This document shows positions 26,780-34,702 of a DNA stretch of 64,000 nucleotides, in pieces. Made by a program: the position numbers and the translations under genes. This DNA is from an uncultured Clostridia bacterium (GTDB taxonomy: Bacteria; Bacillota; Clostridia; Christensenellales; Borkfalkiaceae), in assembly GCA_944354125.1 (NCBI GenBank), contig CALVPT010000004.1, positions 62,001 through 126,000 of the forward strand, read 5' to 3'. The notes below the pieces were generated by a model. That model was not told the DNA's origin. It searched no databases and saw only the letters and a program-made list of their open reading frames with translations. The stretch's first letter is position 1. Each line of letters starts with the position of its first letter.

Positions 26780-27835
26780 TCAGCCACGAAGCTTTGCCGC
26801 GCACTCGCCTATGAGTGCGGCATACTGCTCTATGGGCAGCACGATTTCCTGACATCTGCCGCGCGTGCAGGGGGCGACTATAGACACCCTGGACTGCACG
26901 TCGTTCTTCTTGTCGTACTTTGCAACGCAAGCCGCCTTTTCCGCATCGGCATACGACGGCACTCTGCCTATGACCTTTGCGATCAGTTTACGCAGGCTGT
27001 CGGCATAGTCCTTTTCAATCTTTCCGAGGCGTTCGGCTATGAATATCTCGTAATACATGCCTATCAAGACGAACTCGCCGTGCGACTTGCGCTTGTAATA
27101 GAGTTCGAAAGCGTGACCCGTGGTATGCCCGAGATTGAGTGTCTTGCGCGCGCCGCCCGTATCCCTTTCGTCGCCAGTGACGACGTCCGCCTTGTGCTGT
27201 ATGCAGGGAAGGGTTATGCGCTCGGCAAAGTCCTGGTCGGAAAGATTGCGGCAACTTACGAGCATATCGTATATTTTTCCGTCGAGCGCGCCGTACTTTA
27301 TTATCTCTCCGAGGCCGCAGCGTATTTCGCGCCTAGGCAAGCTCTTGAGGAACATTGGGTCGACTATTACTTCCTGCGGCTGATAGAACGTGCCCACGAC
27401 GTTCTTTACGCCGTCGAGGTCGATTGCCGTCTTGCCGCCAACCGAACTGTCTACCTGCGAAAGGAGCGTAGTCGGAATCTGAACTATTCTTACTCCCCTC
27501 ATGTATAGCGACGCGGCAAGCCCTGCTATGTCGCCGACTACGCCGCCGCCGAGCGCGACGACAACGGACGAGCGCGTCATTCCTGCCGATATCATATGGC
27601 GGAGTATGCCGAGGAGAACGTTATAGTTCTTGCTCGCCTCGCCTGCCCTGATTACGTGCACCGCCGCGCCTTTGAACGTCCCCGAAATGAGTTCGCCGTA
27701 TATTTTGAATACGTTGGAATCGGTTATGACGAATATGCCCTTGCCCGAAATTTTGGGCGCATACTCTTCAAATGCGCCGCTTCCGCAGTGAATTACGCTC
27801 CTTACGGAGGGCGTGTCTATCAATATATCCTGCAT
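26780..27835 (-). CDS. aroB: 3-dehydroquinate synthase
   Basis: 351 residues. NAD-binding GGGVVGDIAGLAASLYMRG near 95-113, QIPTTLLSQVDSSVGGKTAI near 118-137, metal ligands in GLGEIIKYG (Glu near 178) and NLGHTTGHAFE (two His near 235-239). Converts DAHP to 3-dehydroquinate. It begins 4 nt after aroC. Confidence 0.96.
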   Translation of the reverse strand: MQDILIDTPSVRSVIHCGSGAFEEYAPKISGKGIFVITDSNVFKIYGELISGTFKGAAVHVIRAGEASKNYNVLLGILRHMISAGMTRSSVVVALGGGVVGDIAGLAASLYMRGVRIVQIPTTLLSQVDSSVGGKTAIDLDGVKNVVGTFYQPQEVIVDPMFLKSLPRREIRCGLGEIIKYGALDGKIYDMLVSCRNLSDQDFAERITLPCIQHKADVVTGDERDTGGARKTLNLGHTTGHAFELYYKRKSHGEFVLIGMYYEIFIAERLGKIEKDYADSLRKLIAKVIGRVPSYADAEKAACVAKYDKKNDVQSRVSIVAPCTRGRCQEIVLPIEQYAALIGECAAKLRG

Positions 27836-27839
27836 ATCT

Positions 27840-28967
27840 TCAGGGCAGAAGATTGTATCTGCCCGTAACCTCCTTCATGTTGTCTCCGCCCAGGCGTTCG
27901 GACACGACCTCAGCAAGCGCGAACGCTACCACGCTCTCTAAGATGACCTCGCACGCGCATATCGCCGCGACGTCGCTTCTCTCGCTCGCCGCCGTGCAGG
28001 GCTGTCCGCTTACATAGTCCACCGTCCTGAGTCCCTTCATGAGCGTGGGTATGGGCTTCATAGCCGCGCGGAGAACTATCTCCTCGCCGTTGGACATTCC
28101 GCCCTCTATGCCGCCGGCATTGTTGGTATGGCGGCAAAACCTGCCGTCCTCGAGGAATATCTCGTCGTGAACGGCGCTTCCCTGACGCCTGCCGACTTCG
28201 AAACCCATTCCGACTTCCGCGCCCTTTATCGCCTGCACGCTCATCATGGCAGAGCAAAGACGCGCGTCTAACTTCTGTGTATAACTCATGCAGCTGCCGA
28301 AGCCGCTCTTCAGTCCCTTTACCCTTATTTCGACTATGCCGCCTGCGGTATCGCCATGAGCCTTGAGCTCGTCAATCTTTGCCATTGCCTCCGCCTGCTT
28401 TTCGCCGTCGAGCATAAAAAGCGGCTGGCTCTTTGCGCCCTCAAGCTCCTCGAAGGAGTGATATGCGCCGTCCTCTATGCCGCACACGCAGCGGACATAG
28501 CCGCTTATCTCCACGCCGAGCGCCCTTAAATACTGCCTTGCGACAGTACCTGCGACGACTCTGGCCGCCGTCTCCCTTGCGCTGGCGCGCTCAAGAATGT
28601 TCCTAGCGTCGGTCTGGTCGTACTTTATCACGCCCGTGAGGTCGGCGTGACCGGGACGAACCTTTGTCAGCCTTCTTAGCGATGTATCCGCGCCCTCGGG
28701 CGCCATGCACGCCGCCCAGTTTTCATAGTCGCGGTTTCTGACGGCAAACGCCAGAGGACTTGCAAGCGTCAGTCTGTTTCTCACGCCCGACAGGATTTCC
28801 ACACTGTCTTTTTCTATCTTCTGTCTGCCGCCCCTGCCGTATCCGCCCTGACGGAGCGCGAGATATCTGTCTATTTCCTCTATGTCTATTGCGAGATTGG
28901 AGGGCAATCCCTCTATTATCCCTACGAGCATCTTGCCGTGGGATTCGCCTGCGGTTGTAAGTTTCAT
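27840..28967 (-). CDS. aroC: Chorismate synthase
   Basis: 375 residues. Family signatures: TTAGESHGKMLVGIIEGLP at the N terminus, RPGHADLTGVIKY near 105-117 and RASARETAARV near 128. Makes chorismate from EPSP using reduced FMN. Two adjacent ATGs are possible (28970 and 28967); the second is preferred because it is 5 nt from AAGGAG and gives the usual M-K-L-T-T-A-G-E-S-H start. The upstream gene's stop overlaps this start region. No aroA or DAHP synthase gene is in the window. Confidence 0.96.
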   Translation of the reverse strand: MKLTTAGESHGKMLVGIIEGLPSNLAIDIEEIDRYLALRQGGYGRGGRQKIEKDSVEILSGVRNRLTLASPLAFAVRNRDYENWAACMAPEGADTSLRRLTKVRPGHADLTGVIKYDQTDARNILERASARETAARVVAGTVARQYLRALGVEISGYVRCVCGIEDGAYHSFEELEGAKSQPLFMLDGEKQAEAMAKIDELKAHGDTAGGIVEIRVKGLKSGFGSCMSYTQKLDARLCSAMMSVQAIKGAEVGMGFEVGRRQGSAVHDEIFLEDGRFCRHTNNAGGIEGGMSNGEEIVLRAAMKPIPTLMKGLRTVDYVSGQPCTAASERSDVAAICACEVILESVVAFALAEVVSERLGGDNMKEVTGRYNLLP

Positions 28968-29992
28968 CATTTCTCCTTGAATATCTGATAGTTTGCAGAG
29001 GTCGCGACGATGGTTATGTCCCCGTCATACTTCGTATAGAAGGGCGAAGCGTAGTTATATACGTTTGAGAGCGCCGCCGAATCGGGATAACCCGAGAAAT
29101 TTTCGCCCACGCTGACCACCGCATGACGGGGCGTTATGAGGTCGAAAAAGGGAGCATACGTATTGCTCTCTCCGCCGTGCCCGGGAACGGTTAAGAAATC
29201 GCACTTTTCAAGTTCCACCGAGTGCCCGTCCACCGCGCAATATGGCTGATTCAACTGCCTGCAAAGCCCGTATTCGGTGACTATCCGCTCGAGCGTTTCC
29301 ACCCTGGCGTCCGAGGTGAATAGAAAGCAGTTTTCGCCGTATTCCAGCCACAGTACGGCAGATGCCTTTTCTATGTTGACGGCGGTCGCGCTCTGGTTGA
29401 GTTCGGCATATTCGCCGTTCGGACTTAAGGAATTTACGGGCGACAGAAAGCTGAAAAACCAGCCGTTCTGCCCGTCCGACACGCCCTCGCCTACCTGAGC
29501 CGTAATGCAGGGCACGTCCTTCTCCTCCAGCGCGGTCATGAGTCGGTGATACTCCTCCGTCACTCTCGTATTCTTGCAATACGGTATGTACGCCGCGCCT
29601 ATTTCCTTATGGAGCACTACCTCCGACAGCCCTCCGCAATGTTCGTCCTTGACCGAGGTGCAGACGAGATAGTCAATCTTTTCAACCCCTCTCCTGTTGA
29701 GCAGTGTCAGAAGCGAAAGCATATTGTCGTAGTCGCCGTTGCCGCCGTCTATGAGCATGGTCTTTCCGCCCGGAAGCTCGACGAGCGAACAGTCGCCGAA
29801 GGCGACGTCGAGAAAGGTTATTCTAAGCTCGTCCGCATTTCTCTCCTCGGCGCGGACGACGTATGCCGAAAGGTACTTTACGGGCACGAAACAATTTATT
29901 ATGATTGTCGCTATGCAGGCCGCCAGAACCAGCGCGGCAACGGCTATGCCCAGCGCCGCACCGAAGGCCTTTCTCTTCTTTGTACGTTTCAT
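28967..29992 (-). CDS. Membrane-anchored metallo-beta-lactamase-fold protein (ComEC C-terminal-like) with degenerate metal motif
   Basis: 341 residues: basic N terminus, one membrane helix (about 11-34), then an extracellular MBL fold (ITFLDVAFGDCSLVELPGG, LIDGGNGDYDN) like the ComEC-type nucleases or lipases. The key HxHxDH loop reads CTSVKDEHCGG (near 107-117): the first two ligands are Ser and Lys and the Asp is Glu, with only the last His left. Later ligands look normal: FTSDARVE and VPGHGGESN. So it may bind metal differently or be inactive. It is the first gene of the aro run and overlaps aroC. Function in this operon unclear. Confidence 0.8.
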   Translation of the reverse strand: MKRTKKRKAFGAALGIAVAALVLAACIATIIINCFVPVKYLSAYVVRAEERNADELRITFLDVAFGDCSLVELPGGKTMLIDGGNGDYDNMLSLLTLLNRRGVEKIDYLVCTSVKDEHCGGLSEVVLHKEIGAAYIPYCKNTRVTEEYHRLMTALEEKDVPCITAQVGEGVSDGQNGWFFSFLSPVNSLSPNGEYAELNQSATAVNIEKASAVLWLEYGENCFLFTSDARVETLERIVTEYGLCRQLNQPYCAVDGHSVELEKCDFLTVPGHGGESNTYAPFFDLITPRHAVVSVGENFSGYPDSAALSNVYNYASPFYTKYDGDITIVATSANYQIFKEK

Positions 29993-30070
29993 CTCGGGTA
30001 AACTTCAAACAGTGCGTTTTATATACAATAATACATAATAATTATACATTAGTCCGCCCCGTTTGTAAAT

Positions 30071-30107
30071 AAAAAAATGAGCGGTTTTTCCACAAAACCG
30101 CTCATTT
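30071..30107 (-). terminator. Terminator of the pfl operon
   Basis: Fourteen-bp stem (30075-30088 with 30094-30107) followed by seven Ts and ATTT on the minus strand, about 130 nt past the glycyl-radical gene. Confidence 0.88.
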
Positions 30108-30239
30108 TGTACATACATATATGACATTTAAGCAAACCGCGCCGAACAGGCGCGCATATGCGCCCGCAATTGCATATTATGAGGGCATATTCAGCACCTT
30201 ATGCTTGCTTTGCGCGCTTAAATGCCGACCGCAAATAAC

Positions 30240-30470
30240 TTATAAGCTCTCGTGAATGGTACGGCTTATTACGTCGTCCTGCTGTTCCTTGGTGAGCTTG
30301 TTGAAGTTAACCGCATAGCCCGATACCCTGATTGTAAGCTGAGGGTACTTTTCGGGATGAGCCTGCGCGTCGAGAAGCGTTTCGCGGTTGAATACGTTTA
30401 CGTTGAGATGATGTCCGCCGTCTGCCACATAGGCATCGAGCATATTTACAAGATTATCTGCCCTTGACAT
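30240..30470 (-). CDS. Separate glycyl-radical domain of pyruvate formate-lyase (GrcA-like)
   Basis: A 76-residue protein equal to the last part of a normal PFL chain. [20 protein letters not shown] and [15 protein letters not shown] hold the radical Gly51 in RVSGYA. It begins exactly where the 676-residue pflB stops: E. coli PFL continues GKDD-E-VRKTNLAGLMDGY, here pflB ends GKED and this protein starts [14 protein letters not shown]. It has its own strong ribosome site (AAGGAG, 8 nt from ATG 30470). Stand-alone GrcA/YfiD proteins repair oxygen-cut PFL in other bacteria, but there a full PFL also exists. Here this piece must supply the radical, so PFL works as a two-chain enzyme (inference). 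Confidence 0.93.
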   Translation of the reverse strand: MSRADNLVNMLDAYVADGGHHLNVNVFNRETLLDAQAHPEKYPQLTIRVSGYAVNFNKLTKEQQDDVISRTIHESL

Positions 30471-30781
30471 AATTTATTTCTCCTTGTTTTAATTTTAAAA
30501 TTTGGTGCACCGTTAGCGGTAACTATTTAAGAATCGCCCTTAACTCGTCAAATTTGTTTTCGTCACCAGAAAACAAATTTACGAAACTCATAAATTATTC
30601 TAGGGCGCAAGCAGGGTTCCCCTGCGCCTGCGCACCCAAATTGTGGCTTCGCCACCTCGGTAGGTGAAAACACTTGATTTCTAAATATTCGTGAGCCCTT
30701 TAATATCAAGTGTTGAGGGCAACGCCCTTAACTCGTCAAATTTGTTTTCGTCACCAGAAAACAAATTTACGAACCCTCCTA
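30471..30781. repeat. Structured 311-bp spacer between the PFL halves with 51-bp direct repeats
   Basis: No ORF. Two identical 51-bp copies (30535-30585 and 30723-30773) each hold a 12-bp inverted repeat (AAATTTGTTTTC/GAAAACAAATTT, 7-nt loop). Between them are a 10-bp stem (30669-30678 with 30705-30714), a GTGGC-GAA-GCCAC hairpin (about 30642-30655) and a long GC-rich imperfect hairpin (about 30602-30637). There is no T-run typical of a terminator. On the minus-strand mRNA it would be a heavily folded segment between the two cistrons. Confidence 0.85.
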
Positions 30782-32812
30782 TTAGTCTTCCTTTCCGAGC
30801 GAGGCAGGCGTTACCGAGAAGGTATTAGAAATGCCGTCCCTGGAATACTCGTAGGGAAGCTTTGCGACCGACTCGAGCGAGGCGAGCGCGCCGCTCTTGT
30901 CCCTGCCGTGCATGGGGTTAGCGCCGGGAGCGAGGGGCTGACCTGCCCTTCTGCCGTCGGGCGTGTTGCCCGTCTTTTTGCCGTATACCACGTTGCTGGT
31001 TATAGTGAGAATGGACATGGTGGGTACGCTCTGGCGGTAGGTATAGTGACTCTTTACCTTGTTCATGAAGGTCTTTACGAGCCATACCGCAATCTCGTCC
31101 GCACGGTCGTCGTTGTTGCCGTACTGGGGATATTCGCCCTCCGTTCTGAAGTCTACCACAAGTCCCTCCTCGTTGCGGATGGGATATACCTTTGCGTACT
31201 TAATCGCCGAAAGCGAGTCAACCGCGCAGGAAAGACCGGCTATGCCCGTGGCGAAGAAGCGGCGCACGTTGGTATCGTGCAATGCCATCTCCAGCGCCTC
31301 GTATGAGTACTTGTCGTGCATATAGTGAATGAGGTTGAGCGTGTTGACGTACAGCCTTGCCAGCCAGTCCATCATCTGCTCGTACTTGACTATGACATCA
31401 TCGTAAGCGAGGGGACCGTCGCCGAGCACGGGCGCAAACATGGGCGATACCTGTAAGGGCTTGCCCGTCTTTTTATCCTTGGTGAGCTCGTCCTTGCCGC
31501 CGTTGATTGCATAGAGAAGGCACTTTGCGAGATTTGCCCTCGCGCCGAAGAACTGCATATCCTTGCCCACTCTCATGCAGCTTACGCAGCAGGCGATGCA
31601 GTAGTCGTCGCCCATCTCGGGACGCATGAGGTCGTCGCTTTCGTACTGAATTGCGGATGTCTCGATAGAGGTCTCGGCGCAGAATTTCTTGAAACCTGCG
31701 GGCAGACGCTTGGACCACAGCACGGTGAGGTTGGGTTCGGGTGCGGGGCCGAGGTTCTTGAGCGTATGAAGTATTCTGAACGACGACTTGGTGACGAGCG
31801 TTCTGCCGTCTACGCCCATGCCGCCTATGCTTTCGGTAACCCATGTAGGGTCGCCCGAGAAGAGTTCGTTATACTCCTTGATTCTCATGAACTTGACTAT
31901 TCTCAGCTTCATTACGAACTGGTCGATGAGCTCCTGAGCCTCAACTTCGGTGAGAATGCCCCTTGCGATATCCCTTTCGATATATATGTCGAGGAAGGTG
32001 GAATTTCTGCCGATGGACATCGCCGCGCCGTTCTGATCCTTTACCGCGCCGAGATAGCCGAAGTAAAGTGCCTGAATGGCCTCCTGTGCGGTGGACGCAG
32101 GCTGAGAGATATCCTTGCCGTATATCTCCGCCATCTTCTTGAGGTCGCCGAGCGCCTTAATCTGCTCGGACAGTTCCTCCCTGTCCCTGACCCTGTCGGG
32201 GGTCATGTCGCCGTCGATCAAGTCCTTATCCTTCTTCTTCTGCTCGATGAGATAGTCAACGCCGTAGAGCGCTACTCTGCGGTAATCTCCGACTATTCTG
32301 CCCCTTCCGTATGTGTCGGGAAGACCTGTGAGAATGTGCGCCGTGCGCGCCCTGCGCATTTCGGGCGTGTATGCGTCATATACGCCGTCGTTGTGCGTCT
32401 TGCGGTACTTGGTGAATATGGTCTTGACCTCGGGGTCGAGCTCGTAGCCGTACATGTTGAGCGCCTGCTCAGCCATCTTTATTCCGCCGAAGGGCTGCAA
32501 AGAGCGCTTGAAGGGCTCGTCCGTCTGGAGACCGACTATCTTTTCGAGCTCCTTGTCGATATAGCCTGCGCCATGGCTCGTGAGGGTGGACACGATCTTG
32601 GTATCCGCCTTGAGCACGCCGCCTGCCTCCCTCTCCTTTGCGGAGAGATCCAAAATCTCTCCCCACAGCTTTTTAGTCGCCTCGGTAGGGCCTGCGAGGA
32701 AGGAATCGTCTCCCTCATAGGGGGTATAGTTGCGCTGAATGAAATCGCGTACGTTTACTTCGTCGTCGCTCCATTTGCCGGGGTTGAACCCCTCCCACTG
32801 CTTATAAAACAT
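30782..32812 (-). CDS. pflB: Pyruvate formate-lyase, catalytic body lacking the glycyl-radical tail
   Basis: 676 residues instead of about 750. The chain covers the ten-strand barrel, with the catalytic pair Cys408-Cys409 in [43 protein letters not shown] and [19 protein letters not shown]. It ends ...[15 protein letters not shown] with tandem stops (TAA TAG), just before the part that carries the radical Gly in known enzymes. The missing 76 residues are encoded by the next gene. Cleaves pyruvate with CoA to acetyl-CoA and formate under anaerobic conditions. Ribosome site AGGAGAG precedes ATG 32812. Not a decayed gene: the junction is clean and both parts keep every known catalytic residue. 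Confidence 0.96.
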   Translation of the reverse strand: MFYKQWEGFNPGKWSDDEVNVRDFIQRNYTPYEGDDSFLAGPTEATKKLWGEILDLSAKEREAGGVLKADTKIVSTLTSHGAGYIDKELEKIVGLQTDEPFKRSLQPFGGIKMAEQALNMYGYELDPEVKTIFTKYRKTHNDGVYDAYTPEMRRARTAHILTGLPDTYGRGRIVGDYRRVALYGVDYLIEQKKKDKDLIDGDMTPDRVRDREELSEQIKALGDLKKMAEIYGKDISQPASTAQEAIQALYFGYLGAVKDQNGAAMSIGRNSTFLDIYIERDIARGILTEVEAQELIDQFVMKLRIVKFMRIKEYNELFSGDPTWVTESIGGMGVDGRTLVTKSSFRILHTLKNLGPAPEPNLTVLWSKRLPAGFKKFCAETSIETSAIQYESDDLMRPEMGDDYCIACCVSCMRVGKDMQFFGARANLAKCLLYAINGGKDELTKDKKTGKPLQVSPMFAPVLGDGPLAYDDVIVKYEQMMDWLARLYVNTLNLIHYMHDKYSYEALEMALHDTNVRRFFATGIAGLSCAVDSLSAIKYAKVYPIRNEEGLVVDFRTEGEYPQYGNNDDRADEIAVWLVKTFMNKVKSHYTYRQSVPTMSILTITSNVVYGKKTGNTPDGRRAGQPLAPGANPMHGRDKSGALASLESVAKLPYEYSRDGISNTFSVTPASLGKED

Positions 32813-32905
32813 CTGAAACTCTCCTGTAAAAGATACTTTTTTTCTGGTAAATGAAGTTATCGGCGCGCCGCGCCTGCATGTCGCCCGACGTGCGCCGAAA
32901 AGGCA

Positions 32906-33205
32906 TCAGCCCTGTGATTTTTTGTGTTCTTCGGTCTTGCTCTCTATCCAGTACTCCAGAATTTCGGGAGGCTGATAGCCCGTGCACCGCGCGAACTCCC
33001 TGCCGTCCTCGGCAAGTATTACCGTCGGCACGCGCACGATTGAAAACCTTTGTATTACTTCGCCGTCGTCCTCGGCGTCCAGCCTTATGAACTTATAGCC
33101 GAACTGCCTTGCAAGCTCGTTAAGCGGCGCTATGAGCGCGTGACAGCTTGCGCAGGAATCGCCCGAAATCTCTATTATGCACATTCCGCTCAGATCAGCA
33201 TTCAT
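32906..33205 (-). CDS. Small thioredoxin-like protein
   Basis: 99 residues with a thioredoxin fold: CIIEISGDSCASCHALIAPL has a CxxC (Cys18/Cys21, CASC) in the expected place, and the cis-Pro is in VRVPTVIL near 58-62. Start ATG overlaps the pflA stop (ATGA), so it is made with the activase. A redox-active or protective role for the radical enzyme or its activase is inferred from position only. Confidence 0.82.
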   Translation of the reverse strand: MNADLSGMCIIEISGDSCASCHALIAPLNELARQFGYKFIRLDAEDDGEVIQRFSIVRVPTVILAEDGREFARCTGYQPPEILEYWIESKTEEHKKSQG

Positions 33206-33924
33206 TTTTTTACTCCTAAAATCGCCCTGGCATTGAGCACCCTCTCTTTGGTCGGGGGCTGTGTATCCTTCAACGCATAGTCGATGCCGAGCGACTTGTA
33301 TTTGTTGACGCCCATCGTATGATAGGGCAATACTTCGACCTTTCTGACCGTCCTGAGAGTGCCGATAAATCCGGCGAGGCGGTGCAGATATTCATCGTTG
33401 TCGGTGATGCCGGGAACGAGCACGTGGCGCATCCACATATCCTTGCCGATATCCGAAAGATAGCGGGCAAACGCCAGAATATTCTCATTGGAATGACCCG
33501 TAAGCTTTCTGTGTTCGCCGTCGTCTATGTGCTTTATGTCCAAAAGCACGAGGTCGGTGACGGCAAGAAGTCCGTCAAACCTGTGCGCGTCCTTAATGTC
33601 GAACATTATGCCCGAGGTATCCAGCGCGGTGGAGACGCCTGCCCTCTTTATGAGGGCGAAAAGTTCCCCGACGAACGCCGCCTGCGCCATAGGTTCGCCG
33701 CCCGAGACGGTTATGCCGCCTCCGCCCGTGAAATAATTTTTATAGCGGAGCGCATTTTTTGCCACCTCTTCGGCGGAATACTTTTTGCCTGCGCCGAACG
33801 TCCACGTATCGGGATTGTGACAGTACTTGCAGCGCATCGGGCAACCCTGCATGAACACGACGAAGCGTATTCCCGGACCGTCGACCGTACCAAAGGATTC
33901 AAACGAATGAATGTATCCTTCCAC
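33202..33924 (-). CDS. pflA: Pyruvate formate-lyase activating enzyme (radical SAM)
   Basis: 240 residues. The radical SAM cluster CPMRCKYCH (CxxxCxxC, near 29-36) binds 4Fe-4S and S-adenosylmethionine; GGGGITVSGGEPMAQ is the SAM-binding GGE motif; DTSG and LLDIKHID are typical of the PflA/NrdG family. It abstracts H from the PFL glycine. The start is GTG 33924 (VEGYIHSFES), placed 5 nt after GGAGG; no fitting ATG exists. First gene of the pfl operon, preceded by a structured leader and a consensus promoter. Confidence 0.94.
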   Translation of the reverse strand: MEGYIHSFESFGTVDGPGIRFVVFMQGCPMRCKYCHNPDTWTFGAGKKYSAEEVAKNALRYKNYFTGGGGITVSGGEPMAQAAFVGELFALIKRAGVSTALDTSGIMFDIKDAHRFDGLLAVTDLVLLDIKHIDDGEHRKLTGHSNENILAFARYLSDIGKDMWMRHVLVPGITDNDEYLHRLAGFIGTLRTVRKVEVLPYHTMGVNKYKSLGIDYALKDTQPPTKERVLNARAILGVKK

Positions 33925-33945
33925 AAGCACCTCCGCATAAAATAA

Positions 33946-33980
33946 GGGCAAACTACCGCACGCATGCGATACCTTTGCCC
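33946..33980 (-). promoter_or_regulatory. Hairpin in the pflA leader next to the ribosome site
   Basis: GGGCAAA (33946-33952) pairs with TTTGCCC (33974-33980), with a further nearly complete inner stem (TACCGCA/TGCGATA). On the minus strand it is followed by TTATTTTATG and then GGAGG for pflA. It could act as an attenuator or control ribosome access. Confidence 0.45.
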
Positions 33981-34069
33981 AGACGAACGACTTTAATACA
34001 GTGTGCCGCTCCACGCGGTGAGTCCGCTAATAATCGTCAGTTACGGCAACACCTTTCGACTACACTGCG

Positions 34070-34098
34070 ATTATAACATACCGACGCGCCCTTGTCAA
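34070..34098 (-). promoter_or_regulatory. Consensus promoter of the pfl operon
   Basis: Minus strand TTGACA (34098-34093), 17-nt spacer, TATAAT (34075-34070). Transcription would start near 34063, giving a leader of about 140 nt before pflA. Confidence 0.88.
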
Positions 34099-34173
34099 CA
34101 CCTTTACAACAAAATGTTGCCGTATATTTTTGAATAAGACACAACATATTGTATTTTTGCCAGAAACTTACAA

Positions 34174-34623
34174 CTATATGAACGAATAGATCAGTCCTAC
34201 CGCCACGCCCGAAAATACGCCGAACACTATTATGGCTCCCGCCACGGTGAACATCTTTGCCGCCATGCCGTAAATCCAGCCCTCGGTCTTGAATTCTATG
34301 GCAGGCGATGCGACGGAATTGGCAAAACCCGTGATGGGCACTATGCTGCCTGCCCCTGCATACCGCCCTATTCTGTCGTATACGCCGAGACCGGTAAGAA
34401 GGCAGCCTAAAAATATGAGTATTGCCGAAACCGCGCCTGCGAGCACGTCGCCCTTAAGCCCCGCATACTCGAGCATGAACCTTATAAACTGCCCTATCGA
34501 GCAGATAAGTCCGCCCACGCCGAACGCCGCCGCGCAATTTTTAAGATGCTTGGTGGGAGGGTCGTGCTGTTTTACGTAGTTGAGATAGTTTGCGTTATAG
34601 TTTTCCCTGTGTTTGCCTGTCAT
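34174..34623 (-). CDS. spoVAC: Stage V sporulation protein AC
   Basis: 149-residue membrane protein of the SpoVA channel that moves dipicolinic acid into the developing spore. The conserved stretch PITGFANSVASPAIEFKTEG lies near 97-116, with flanking hydrophobic helices. Other spoVA genes (spoVAD, spoVAEB) are not in the window, so this copy is isolated, as in some Clostridia that hold several spoVA fragments. It overlaps a possible 35-codon ORF upstream. Confidence 0.92.
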   Translation of the reverse strand: MTGKHRENYNANYLNYVKQHDPPTKHLKNCAAAFGVGGLICSIGQFIRFMLEYAGLKGDVLAGAVSAILIFLGCLLTGLGVYDRIGRYAGAGSIVPITGFANSVASPAIEFKTEGWIYGMAAKMFTVAGAIIVFGVFSGVAVGLIYSFI

Positions 34624-34702
34624 TTTTAAGAATTTCCCCCTTGGCTCCCTTGATAAAAGTCTCCCTCTCGTCGCGCCGCGTCAGGTCTATTTCCCTTCTC
34701 AT
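34595..34702 (-). CDS. Possible small charged peptide (35 aa)
   Basis: ATG 34702 overlaps the SDR stop as ATGA, and the frame runs 35 codons (MRREIDLTRRDERETF ... QTQGKL) into the first 29 nt of spoVAC in another frame. The coupling geometry looks real and the composition is highly charged, but there is no homology I recognise. It may be a genuine small protein or only a translational bridge between the SDR gene and spoVAC. Confidence 0.35.
   Translation of the reverse strand: MRREIDLTRRDERETFIKGAKGEILKNDRQTQGKL

Noticed and set aside
30535-30773. CRISPR array from the 51-bp repeats
   Set aside because: Only two copies, each with an internal 12-bp stem, separated by 137 bp of structured DNA, and no cas genes in the window.
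30471-30781. Group I or group II intron between the PFL halves
   Set aside because: No intron core or domain V-like element is recognisable, pflB ends in tandem stops, and the tail has its own ribosome site and start codon.
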